Origin: Thermoprotei archaeon
GTDB taxonomy: Archaea; Thermoproteota; Thermoprotei; QMSL01
Length of the DNA stretch: 45,245 nucleotides
Assembly: GCA_003650925.1 (NCBI GenBank)
Contig: QMSP01000013.1
Location: 1 to 45,245 of the forward strand
Reading direction: 5' to 3'
Below the pieces are notes generated by a model. The model did not search any database, was not told the origin of the DNA, and saw only the letters and a list, made by a program, of their open reading frames with translations. The position numbers and the translations under genes were made by a program. This document shows positions 1 to 6,312 of this stretch, one piece after another. The stretch's first letter is position 1, and the number at the start of each line of letters is the position of its first letter.

Positions 1-82
1 CTCCTCCCCCTCCTTCCCCTCACCTTATCCCCCACTCATATCATTATGAGAGATAATGGTGGGAAGGAAGAGGAGGAGGGGT
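1..82. repeat. imperfect inverted repeat, purine/pyrimidine arms
   Basis: A pyrimidine-rich left arm (1-24) is followed by a purine-rich right arm (about 59-82), with a perfect six-base hairpin at the centre (CATTAT at 42-47, loop GAGAG, ATAATG at 53-58). The flanking cccac/gtggg bases pair with a bulge. The arms match only imperfectly and are low in complexity, so this could be a terminator of a gene lying outside the window, the end of a degraded element, or simple compositional bias. Confidence 0.35.
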
Positions 83-200
83 AAAGAAGGAAAGAGTTTT
101 AGGTTCATCCCTAGGGGCTTTAACTCATTTTAATTCTTCAAGCTTTCCCCGGCCACCCCAAGCCCCATGATTAGCTTCATCGCATAATGCTCTGCAATCC

Positions 201-224
201 CCTCTCTAGCTTAAACTAGAGAGG
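201..224. repeat. perfect 9-bp hairpin
   Basis: CCTCTCTAG at 201-209 and CTAGAGAGG at 216-224 are exact reverse complements around a six-base loop (cttaaa). On the plus strand it is followed by gttcacc. Such a hairpin could be a terminator, a small-RNA end, or the subterminal hairpin at the right end of an IS200/IS605 (TnpB-only) element. No intact TnpB frame precedes it: all frames checked just upstream are closed by stops. Confidence 0.5.
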
Positions 225-331
225 TTCACCAAATAATATCTAGCACCACAATTTTATAAACTCTAGGACTTGGGGTAGCCTTTAGGGGGTTTAATGGCTT
301 CTTCTCTTCTAACAAGTCTTGCATATTGTAA

Positions 332-478
332 TGGATTTTTGATTCCTTGTACACAATTGATGGGATCAAGAAATGTGCGAAGCCATGCTATGAGGCGCTT
401 ATGCCTATTGCTAGGATTCTCATTACTCTTGAAAGGGATTTGGTGAAAGATGAAATAGGACTGGTTAGAAAGCGGTGA
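332..478 (+). pseudogene. remnant open frame upstream of broken regulator
   Basis: The frame opens right after a TAA at 329-331, runs 48 codons and ends in TGA at 476-478, six bases before the TTG start of the winged-helix remnant. The encoded residues are ordinary in composition (for example ALMPIARILITLERDLVKDE), with no clear start codon upstream; an internal ATG would give about 25 residues. It may be the 3' end of a gene whose 5' part was lost, or a chance frame. I do not recognise a family. Confidence 0.25.
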
Positions 479-484
479 TTTTAC

Positions 485-770
485 TTGAGGTGGAAGCTTC
501 TTCACCAGCTTATTTCAGATATTCTCTCTAGGGAGGATGGTGTTTCCATTTGTGAGCTTTGTAGGAGGATTAATCAAAAGCATTTGTATGAGTGCCTTCA
601 CTGTAGATACTACTTGAACCCGAGGAGGCGGGAGCAGAGGTATATTAGAGAGGTTAATTGTAGGTTTAAGCTTTATCAAGTTGAAGAAGGTGGTTAGGGA
701 GCTTGAGGAGCTTGGTTATGTGGTAATTAGAAGAGAGAAGAGGAATGATAAGAGGCAGTATAGAGGATGA
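485..770 (+). pseudogene. frameshifted winged-helix regulator
   Basis: A TTG start at 485, preceded by GGTGAT, opens a frame coding for a helix-turn-helix-like segment (KLLHQLISDILSREDGVSI then CELCRRINQ). This frame closes at about 697. From about 663 the next frame continues in register with a typical winged-helix recognition helix and wing (KKVVRELEELGYVVIRREKR, then NDKRQYRG) and stops at TGA 768-770. The two halves belong together, so a single-base insertion or two-base deletion near 660-672 has broken the gene. Winged-helix regulators are common in archaeal integrated elements, and a tRNA fragment follows about 40 bases downstream. A sequencing error or recoding cannot be excluded from the sequence alone. 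Confidence 0.6.
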
Positions 771-810
771 GACTGGATGAAAATAATTTATATGAAAAAG
801 ACGACCTCTT

Positions 811-846
811 AGAAAGACCCGGGTTCAAATCCCCGCGGCGGGACCA
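811..846 (+). pseudogene. tRNA 3' fragment (T arm, acceptor, CCA)
   Basis: The stretch has a T-stem-like 819-823, T loop TTCAAAT (824-830), T-stem 3' side 831-835 with one C-C mismatch, acceptor 3' strand CGGCGGG (836-842), discriminator A (843) and encoded CCA (844-846). The partner acceptor strand CCCGCCG, D arm and anticodon arm are absent from the upstream bases. It is therefore not an intact gene but the 3' piece typically left as an attachment-site copy when an element integrates into a tRNA gene. The parent tRNA identity cannot be fixed; a C1-G72 pair with A73 would fit tRNA-Tyr, which is only a suggestion. Confidence 0.7.
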
Positions 847-943
847 CAAACTCTAGGTTTTCCCTCGATAATGCCTTTTGTACAATGAATATTTCCATCC
901 CTAGAGTCGCGCTTTAATGTTTAGCCTCACTCCTGCTCTCGCC

Positions 944-2548
944 TCATGGTCTTCGTTGAGCAAGTCGCTTTATGATCCTGAGGAGCTCTAGGAAGGCTAT
1001 TGTTAGGGCTATAATTACTATGATGACTGTTATCGTGTTTGAGATATTCATTGATGTGGATGTAGGTATCTCTGCTTCTTCCCTGCTCGTCCTACTTTCT
1101 GATGTAATCTCACCTTTGAGCTCTGATGTTGCACTGGACAGGCGCATCTCTATGACTAGTTTGCTTACCTGACCTGAGGAATAGGCTCTGCCGACTAGGT
1201 CATGTGCTATGATGGCCCACTTGAGCTCGTAATATAGCACTTTTCCTTTCCTAGTCTCTGACTTTAGCTTAAGAAGAACTTCATAGTAGTCCTTTGCAGG
1301 ATCGTACCTTAGCCGTAGCGGACTATAGAGCCCTAGCTCTTCAAGTACACTCGCAATAGGACCAGAAAGCACTCCCCTCTCCATGACTGCAGTTAAGTTG
1401 CCAGTAAGCAGCACTGAGATAAAGCTCTTGTAGAGACTGGACACTTGTCTCTCAAAGAGTAATCGAACTCTGAATAGTATTGTGACCTCCTCCTCATATC
1501 TTTCTACCTCGGGCTCAAGAACCTGAATACTAAGTGGGCTATTCATGAAGTCAGGGGCCTCTTCAAGCCATGGTATGAAGGTCATTACATCAGGGTCTGC
1601 ATAGACTTTGACACCATTACCACTTGGATTAAGCGCTTCACTACAAGGCCCGCTTGAGTCCCCCCACCAATTATTCTTTGCACATATATAGCCCTCTCCA
1701 GAGACATATACCCCTTCAAGATGATGGATGGCTGAGTCTCTGATGGTCACATTGCCTCCGCCAAACTGGAAGTCCACAGCCATTTCCTCACCGAAAGCTA
1801 TGATGCTCTTCTCTATGGTTGCAATGGATTTACCCCATACAAAAAGGTCTAGACCCCTTGCTAGAAATTCTCTTGCCCTAAGGATGGAACCCTCATCCAA
1901 GAGAATACTAGACTTCCCTAATACTGCAACATGGCTCAGCACTGCATTTGATTTCTCAAGGACGATATCAAGCCTACCTAGCACCACATTGTTGAGTGTT
2001 ACACTTGAACCTCTACTACATTCAAGATTTAGCTCACCTTCTACGGACACGTTATCTAGAGCGATGTTACTATTAACCACTTCAGAGAGGAGTGACCTCC
2101 CTACAAAAGCCTTGATGGTGCTATTTTCAATCACTATCCTACTATTGGATATCCAGTCATAGGTGAAGGAACATGACATGATAACATTACTTAGCCGTAC
2201 CTCCCCATTATAGATATTTATGAAGTAAGTCTCCCTAGTACCTTGACCCTTCAATATAACAGGCCTCTCTGGCTCACCTAAAGCCTCTAGAGCCCCATAG
2301 ATCCTTATCTCGATGTCATCGGCTATTCTCACCTCAGTTCCAGGCAGAATTCTGACAGTAGCATTGATCGCTATGCTCCTAACTATTATGTAAGGACTGG
2401 CCTCTGGAGTCCAGACAGTATCCTGAACTATATCGTGGTCTATGTATGTAAAGGACTTGGCCTTGGCCGGATGAGCAGGCATCTCAGTCATCATCGCTAA
2501 AATAAGCATAATAATCATGGTAGCACTCCTTATCTTCTCCATCAGCAT
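944..2548 (-). CDS. secreted beta-helix surface protein with C-terminal membrane anchor
   Basis: This 534-residue protein begins with a signal peptide (hydrophobic residues about 9-25, with AKA near the cleavage point). A region of short repeated strands (about 55-310), rich in V/I, N and S, follows, as in right-handed parallel beta-helix (NosD/pectate-lyase-like) proteins. It contains a NNWWGDSSGP motif near residue 300, which is common in such archaeal and bacterial surface repeats. A second, non-repetitive extracellular domain (about 340-475), a Ser/Thr/Glu-rich linker and one membrane helix (about 505-525) with a basic tail end the protein. A cell-surface carbohydrate-binding or structural role is inferred; no catalytic residues were identified. 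A TATA-like element (rc of aagctta region near 2580) lies about 30 bases upstream. The start could also be the second ATG two codons later. Confidence 0.8.
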   Translation of the reverse strand: MLMEKIRSATMIIMLILAMMTEMPAHPAKAKSFTYIDHDIVQDTVWTPEASPYIIVRSIAINATVRILPGTEVRIADDIEIRIYGALEALGEPERPVILKGQGTRETYFINIYNGEVRLSNVIMSCSFTYDWISNSRIVIENSTIKAFVGRSLLSEVVNSNIALDNVSVEGELNLECSRGSSVTLNNVVLGRLDIVLEKSNAVLSHVAVLGKSSILLDEGSILRAREFLARGLDLFVWGKSIATIEKSIIAFGEEMAVDFQFGGGNVTIRDSAIHHLEGVYVSGEGYICAKNNWWGDSSGPCSEALNPSGNGVKVYADPDVMTFIPWLEEAPDFMNSPLSIQVLEPEVERYEEEVTILFRVRLLFERQVSSLYKSFISVLLTGNLTAVMERGVLSGPIASVLEELGLYSPLRLRYDPAKDYYEVLLKLKSETRKGKVLYYELKWAIIAHDLVGRAYSSGQVSKLVIEMRLSSATSELKGEITSESRTSREEAEIPTSTSMNISNTITVIIVIIALTIAFLELLRIIKRLAQRRP

Positions 2549-2558
2549 CTACCCTATA

Positions 2559-2572
2559 GATGACTGATCATC
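2559..2572. repeat. short palindrome upstream of beta-helix gene
   Basis: GATGA at 2559-2563 and TCATC at 2568-2572 form an exact inverted repeat around CTGA. It lies 11 bases upstream of the beta-helix gene start, near the expected transcription start. It may be an operator, but such a short palindrome can occur by chance. Confidence 0.25.
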
Positions 2573-2688
2573 CTAGGCAATATAAGCTTACTTTAGAAGA
2601 CTGCAATATTGTAATTCACTGACTAGCTTGTTATCCACTCCCTAGAGATCACTCTTGTATTTCTCATATTGGTCTAGGAGCATGCTCG

Positions 2689-3048
2689 TTACGTCCTCGC
2701 TACCATTATAACTCCTACAACTATCAGTGCTATGCCTAGAGCTCTGATGAGACCTATGTGCTCATGTAGCAGGACATATCCAAGTAGAGCAACTAGGGCA
2801 AAGTTTATGCTTATAAGGGGATATATCTTGCTCAGCTCTTCATGGCTCAGAGCTATGAACCATAATACTGTGGATATCGCATAGAACACTATGCCCAGCA
2901 CTATCAAGGGATCAAAGATTACTGTGAGCATCTTCATGGACAGGATCTCGTCTAGGTCGAGGGACACTTCCCTGAGCCTATATCTCCACACAATCTGGCC
3001 CATGAGGGCTAATAGGATGGATATCAAGGCTACTAATAGGTACTTCAA
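2689..3048 (-). CDS. small EamA/DMT-like membrane transporter
   Basis: A 119-residue protein with four predicted membrane helices (about 2-22, 43-68, 77-95, 98-117). The pattern around residues 70-105 (short loop, small-residue-rich helix, LLHEHI, then a Gly-rich last helix) is that of the drug/metabolite transporter superfamily, single-unit type like EmrE, ArnE or half an EamA protein. Such proteins work as dimers, usually exporting a small molecule; the substrate cannot be read here. The start is TTG, supported by an AGGTGAT ribosome site three bases before it. It is followed on the same strand by the beta-helix gene after 140 bases that include that gene's own promoter. Confidence 0.75.
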   Translation of the reverse strand: MKYLLVALISILLALMGQIVWRYRLREVSLDLDEILSMKMLTVIFDPLIVLGIVFYAISTVLWFIALSHEELSKIYPLISINFALVALLGYVLLHEHIGLIRALGIALIVVGVIMVART

Positions 3049-3131
3049 CCTATCACCTATGCTTAACTCTATGGTTTGGTGAGAATTTAGATATCATTCA
3101 AACGAGCCTGAGGGGATCAGCCTATTGTGGG

Positions 3132-3491
3132 CTAGCTCTCCTTCTTCGTACTCTCCTTTTCAAGCTCAAGCTCCATCTTGAATTCCTCTAACTTCTTTCT
3201 TATCTCTTCACTAAGCTCCTCAACTGGCTTAGGAGGTGGTGTTGTAAGCATTATCCAGCCTATCCAGGCTGAGAACAGGGTTAGGAGAGCTATGAGCATA
3301 TACACTGGTATGGCAAGAGCCCACCACTTGAGATACTCCTCCTGGCAGAAGAAGAGCACCCAAGTATAGGAGGCTAGGAGCAGTAGACTCCCTGTTAAAA
3401 GGAATGCTCCTATCACTCTATCGAGCCTCAACACGTCCCCCAGCTTTATATTATGAGGTACTTTACTATATAAGCTATCATAATCCAGCAA
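3132..3491 (-). CDS. two-helix membrane protein with charged coiled tail
   Basis: I do not recognise a family. The 119 residues carry two membrane helices (about 27-50 and 57-82) with a Trp-rich second segment, then a proline patch (TPPPKP) and a highly charged C-terminal helix (about 88-119) likely to form a coiled coil in the cytoplasm. It lies 83 bases upstream of the DMT gene on the same strand and may share its transcript. The frame starts at TTG with no early ATG available, so the start is uncertain. Confidence 0.55.
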   Translation of the reverse strand: MLDYDSLYSKVPHNIKLGDVLRLDRVIGAFLLTGSLLLLASYTWVLFFCQEEYLKWWALAIPVYMLIALLTLFSAWIGWIMLTTPPPKPVEELSEEIRKKLEEFKMELELEKESTKKES

Positions 3492-3569
3492 ATGCCAGCT
3501 CTCATAAGCACCTATGAATGAGATCAGGAACCAATCGGCCTAGCTATCATAGTAGGATAGCTTCAGCTG

Positions 3570-3600
3570 ATGTTGCCTAAGTCAGGCAGATAGACAACAT
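3570..3600. repeat. bulged stem-loop in intergenic region
   Basis: ATGTTG (3570-3575) pairs with CAACAT (3595-3600), and TGCCT (3574-3578) pairs with AGGCA (3584-3588) across loop AAGTC. The two stems compete or stack with a bulge. It lies in the 219-base divergent region between the two-helix protein and uppS. It could be part of a regulatory leader or a small RNA; nothing further is seen in this gap except the uppS promoter. Confidence 0.3.
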
Positions 3601-3682
3601 ATCAATAACATCCTTCACGTGCATTTATAGCCCTCTAGGTCACTCAAGTTGAGGTTCGTCATAATGCCTATATCAAGAACTC

Positions 3683-3690
3683 TTTTATAC
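3683..3690 (+). promoter_or_regulatory. TATA box of uppS
   Basis: TTTTATAC is centred about 25 bases before the uppS ATG at 3711 and no ribosome binding site precedes that ATG, which fits an archaeal leaderless transcript. Confidence 0.6.
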
Positions 3691-3710
3691 CCCCTGCACA
3701 ATACTAGCTG

Positions 3711-4505
3711 ATGGAGTTCAGCATGTTAAGGACGCTTTTGAGGCTATTGGGAGTATACAAAGTCTACGAGTACTGGCTATGGAGACAAGTCAAAGATGGC
3801 AAGATGCCCTCTCATGTAGCTCTTATCCTTGATGGAAATAGAAGATGGGCTCGAAGACATGGACTTCCTCCATGGTATGGTCATGAGAGAGGTGCTCAGA
3901 AGCTAGAGGAGCTCCTACAGTGGTGTCTCGAACTAGGAATTAAGACTGTTACTATATTCGTCTTCTCAACGGAGAACTTCAGAAGAGACCCCAAGGAAGT
4001 AGAGGAGCTCTTCAAGATATTTGAGAGATACCTACTCAAGTATCTTAACGATAAGAGAATACATGAGCACCAAGTCAGAGTTAAAGCTATAGGACGGATA
4101 CATCTTCTTCCTGAAAGGCTTCAGAAGTTAATAAAGCAGGTAGAGGAGGCCACCAAGAGTTACTCAAAACACTACCTCAATGTAGCTATAGCCTATGGGG
4201 GAAGAGCAGAGATAACAGATGCTGTGAGGAAAATAGCCAAAGACGTCAAAGAAGGAAAGCTTAGTCCTGATGAGATAGATGAAAGAGTCATAGAGTGCTA
4301 TCTCTATACTGCACATCTACCAAACCCAGAGCCAGACCTGATAATAAGAACTAGTGGTGAAGAGCGTGTAAGTAACTTTCTCCTGTGGCAGATGGCATAT
4401 AGTGAGCTATGCTTCCTAGATGTATACTGGCCTGAGTTCAGAAGAATTGACTTGCTGAGAGCTATAAGAGTGTATCAGAGGAGGCATAGGAGATTCGGCA
4501 AGTGA
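3711..4505 (+). CDS. uppS: cis-prenyltransferase (polyprenyl diphosphate synthase)
   Basis: The 264-residue protein condenses isopentenyl diphosphate units onto an allylic primer in cis configuration, making the long polyprenyl (dolichol-type) carrier used for archaeal protein N-glycosylation. The family signature DGNRRWAR begins at the catalytic Asp41. The GHERGA motif (about 57-62), FVFSTENFRR (about 93-102), and the C-terminal PDLIIRTSGEERVSNFLLWQ and SELCF..WPEF motifs (about 202-245), which bind the diphosphates and metal, are all present. The length is normal. A leaderless start is supported by the TATA box. The protein is followed by a coiled-coil gene with its own possible promoter and by a sugar nucleotidyltransferase, consistent with glycan or cell-envelope biosynthesis. 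Confidence 0.95.
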   Translation: MEFSMLRTLLRLLGVYKVYEYWLWRQVKDGKMPSHVALILDGNRRWARRHGLPPWYGHERGAQKLEELLQWCLELGIKTVTIFVFSTENFRRDPKEVEELFKIFERYLLKYLNDKRIHEHQVRVKAIGRIHLLPERLQKLIKQVEEATKSYSKHYLNVAIAYGGRAEITDAVRKIAKDVKEGKLSPDEIDERVIECYLYTAHLPNPEPDLIIRTSGEERVSNFLLWQMAYSELCFLDVYWPEFRRIDLLRAIRVYQRRHRRFGK

Positions 4506-4593
4506 AAAGTTATTGAGAGGGCATGATTGGTGCTTCAGTTTGTAATAAAAAGAGATATAAGTACTAGCTGAATAGCTAGTCTTGGTGTAAGCC

Positions 4594-5022
4594 TTGGCTA
4601 TGGAACTCCTAGTCTTCAAATCGTTTGGAGACTTCACGAGATACCTAGAAGGAAGAATTGAAGACATCAGGAGACAACTCAATGACTACATAAGGAGGTA
4701 CAATGAGATAAAGGAAAGGGCAGATAGGCTTAAGAACATAGAGGAGCTCTTCGCCAAGATGCTTGGAGCTAAGCCTGAGCTAGTGAGTGAAATAGACCTC
4801 AAGGGCTTGAAGATAGTTATTGGAGCTAGGCCTACCGACGAGGTTAAGGTTCTAGAAGAGGTTATAAAGTCGCTACAGGATAGGCTGAATGTCCTCATAA
4901 GGGTTCTCAAGCTCATAGAGCCTTTAGCCTCCAGCCTCTCAGAGACTCCTGGCATAGAGGTAATGGTTGAGTTCGTCAACGGAATTCCTGTGAAGATACT
5001 GCTAAGAGAGACCTACTCATAG
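4594..5022 (+). CDS. coiled-coil protein of unknown function
   Basis: I do not recognise a family. The 142 residues begin with a helical, charged segment (about 8-52) with heptad spacing of L, I and Y, followed by a short mixed region containing a GLKIVIGARP strand (about 69-78), a second long helix (about 80-112) and a C-terminal beta-hairpin (EVMVEFVNGIPVKILL). There is no signal peptide or membrane segment, so it is probably cytoplasmic. The TTG start is favoured by GGTG six bases upstream; an ATG two codons later is possible. A TATA-like GATATAAG near 4550 may drive it. It sits between uppS and a sugar nucleotidyltransferase. Confidence 0.6.
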   Translation: MAMELLVFKSFGDFTRYLEGRIEDIRRQLNDYIRRYNEIKERADRLKNIEELFAKMLGAKPELVSEIDLKGLKIVIGARPTDEVKVLEEVIKSLQDRLNVLIRVLKLIEPLASSLSETPGIEVMVEFVNGIPVKILLRETYS

Positions 5023-5136
5023 GCCAATAGACTCCTCCCTTTTAGACATCATCCGACAGTAAGCATGTAGAGCCAATAGTCAGAGTTTCAGAGTAAACTT
5101 TTAACTAGTTTAAACTAACTAAATAAAGGTGACACA

Positions 5137-6312
5137 GTGCAGGCATTGATTCTAGCTGCTGGTAGAGGCTCAAGGCTAGACCCTTTAACTCGCTTTCGCC
5201 CCAAGCACCTCTTGCCCATAGCTGGTAAGCCTATTATAGGTTGGCAGATCGAAATTCTTCACAAGTGTGGTATAGACGAGATTATCGTAGTGAAGCATCA
5301 CCTAGGCGATATTATGGAGCACTATGTCAAAGAACTCTGTAGAAGGCTTGGCATGAAGGTAACCTTTGTAGAGCAAGGGAATCCCCAGGGAACAGCTCAT
5401 GCTGTTGAAGTAGCTGAGGACTATGTGAAGCCTCCTTTCCTCCTACTGTATGGTGATGTAACCATACGAGAGGACGTCATCAAGAAGCTTCTCTCAATGG
5501 GAGGGCCCTACTCCTGTATTATGGTTGGGGTCAAGGTTAGAGATCCTTGGAACTATGGTGTTCTTGTCGTTAGGGAAGGCGTCCTTGTGGACATAGTAGA
5601 GAAGCCTCCTAAAGGCAAGGAGCCAAGTGACCTGATAAATGCTGGCATATACTTGTTCAATGATGATTTAATATTTGATGCAATCCATGAAACAGGTTAT
5701 AGTCCAAGAGGTGAACGTGAGCTGACTGATTCGATAAGATTGCTCAACGAGATAAGTAGTGTAGCTGTCGTAGAGGCTGATTACGGATGGTGGTTTGACG
5801 TTGGTAGGCCATGGGATCTCCTGGATGCCAACTTGAAGGTCATGGCAGATAGAGTAAGTCAAGCCTGTATTTCAGAGAATGTAAGGCTGGGCAATCAAGT
5901 GATTATAATTCCTCCTGTCTTCATAGGAAATGACTGTGAACTAGGACCTGGCTCAGTGATAGGGCCCTTCACTGTGATAATGAATGGTTGTACGATAGGC
6001 AGAAATGCCAAGATCACAAACACTCTAGTGCTAGAGAAGGCTATGATAGGTAATGAAGTCCATATAGTGTCAAGCATCATAGGCTCTAACGTCACGATAG
6101 GTGACCACGTGACTATATACGACAGATGGGATAATGGAGGAGAGATATGGGCTTACCTAAGAGGCTCACTTGTAAACACACATCACAGGAGGTTTGGTGC
6201 TGTCATAGGCGACTACTCCGCCATAGCTGAAGACACTATAATAGCTCCTGGCATCACAATAATGCCCTTCAAGAAGGTTGAAGGAGAAGTTGTGATAGAC
6301 GATGTCCTATAG
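5137..6312 (+). CDS. bifunctional sugar-1-phosphate nucleotidylyltransferase with left-handed beta-helix domain
   Basis: Residues 1-230 form a nucleotidyltransferase: LILAAGRGSRLDPLT (4-18) is the nucleotide-binding signature, with the downstream RPKHLLPIAGKP lysine segment, the YGDV metal site (about 108-111), and the WWFDVGRPWDLLDAN segment (about 213-227). Residues about 240-385 are hexapeptide repeats of a left-handed beta-helix (CTIGRNAKI, NTLVLEKAMIG, SSIIGSNVTIG, GVIGDYSAI-like), as in archaeal GlmU-like enzymes. Such proteins activate sugar-1-phosphates to UDP- or dTDP-sugars, and some acetylate amino sugars. The exact sugar is not readable. The start is GTG at 5137 with AGGTGA four bases upstream. 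The last six bases overlap pheT, which is convergent. Confidence 0.88.
   Translation: MQALILAAGRGSRLDPLTRFRPKHLLPIAGKPIIGWQIEILHKCGIDEIIVVKHHLGDIMEHYVKELCRRLGMKVTFVEQGNPQGTAHAVEVAEDYVKPPFLLLYGDVTIREDVIKKLLSMGGPYSCIMVGVKVRDPWNYGVLVVREGVLVDIVEKPPKGKEPSDLINAGIYLFNDDLIFDAIHETGYSPRGERELTDSIRLLNEISSVAVVEADYGWWFDVGRPWDLLDANLKVMADRVSQACISENVRLGNQVIIIPPVFIGNDCELGPGSVIGPFTVIMNGCTIGRNAKITNTLVLEKAMIGNEVHIVSSIIGSNVTIGDHVTIYDRWDNGGEIWAYLRGSLVNTHHRRFGAVIGDYSAIAEDTIIAPGITIMPFKKVEGEVVIDDVL

Larger units (their letters stand above)
83..484. other. gene-poor region with hairpin and eroded reading frames
   Basis: No convincing complete gene is seen here. The stretch contains a perfect nine-base hairpin at 201-224 and an open frame without a clear start at 332-478. 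A minus-strand reading frame at 263-505 has no family resemblance and overlaps the plus-strand remnants. Together with the broken regulator and tRNA fragment that follow, this is best read as a decayed mobile-element boundary. Confidence 0.4.

Noticed and set aside
263-505. Minus-strand 80-residue frame
   Set aside because: It lacks a recognisable family, overlaps the plus-strand remnant and the start of the winged-helix frame, and lies in a decayed region.
485-770. Programmed frameshift in the winged-helix gene
   Set aside because: No slippery heptamer with downstream structure is visible at 660-672; decay next to a tRNA fragment is simpler.
811-846. A complete tRNA gene
   Set aside because: The 5' acceptor strand CCCGCCG, D arm and anticodon arm are not found in the preceding bases.
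3570-3600. C/D box small RNA
   Set aside because: CTGATG only partly matches box C (RTGATGA) and no box D pair lies at suitable spacing.
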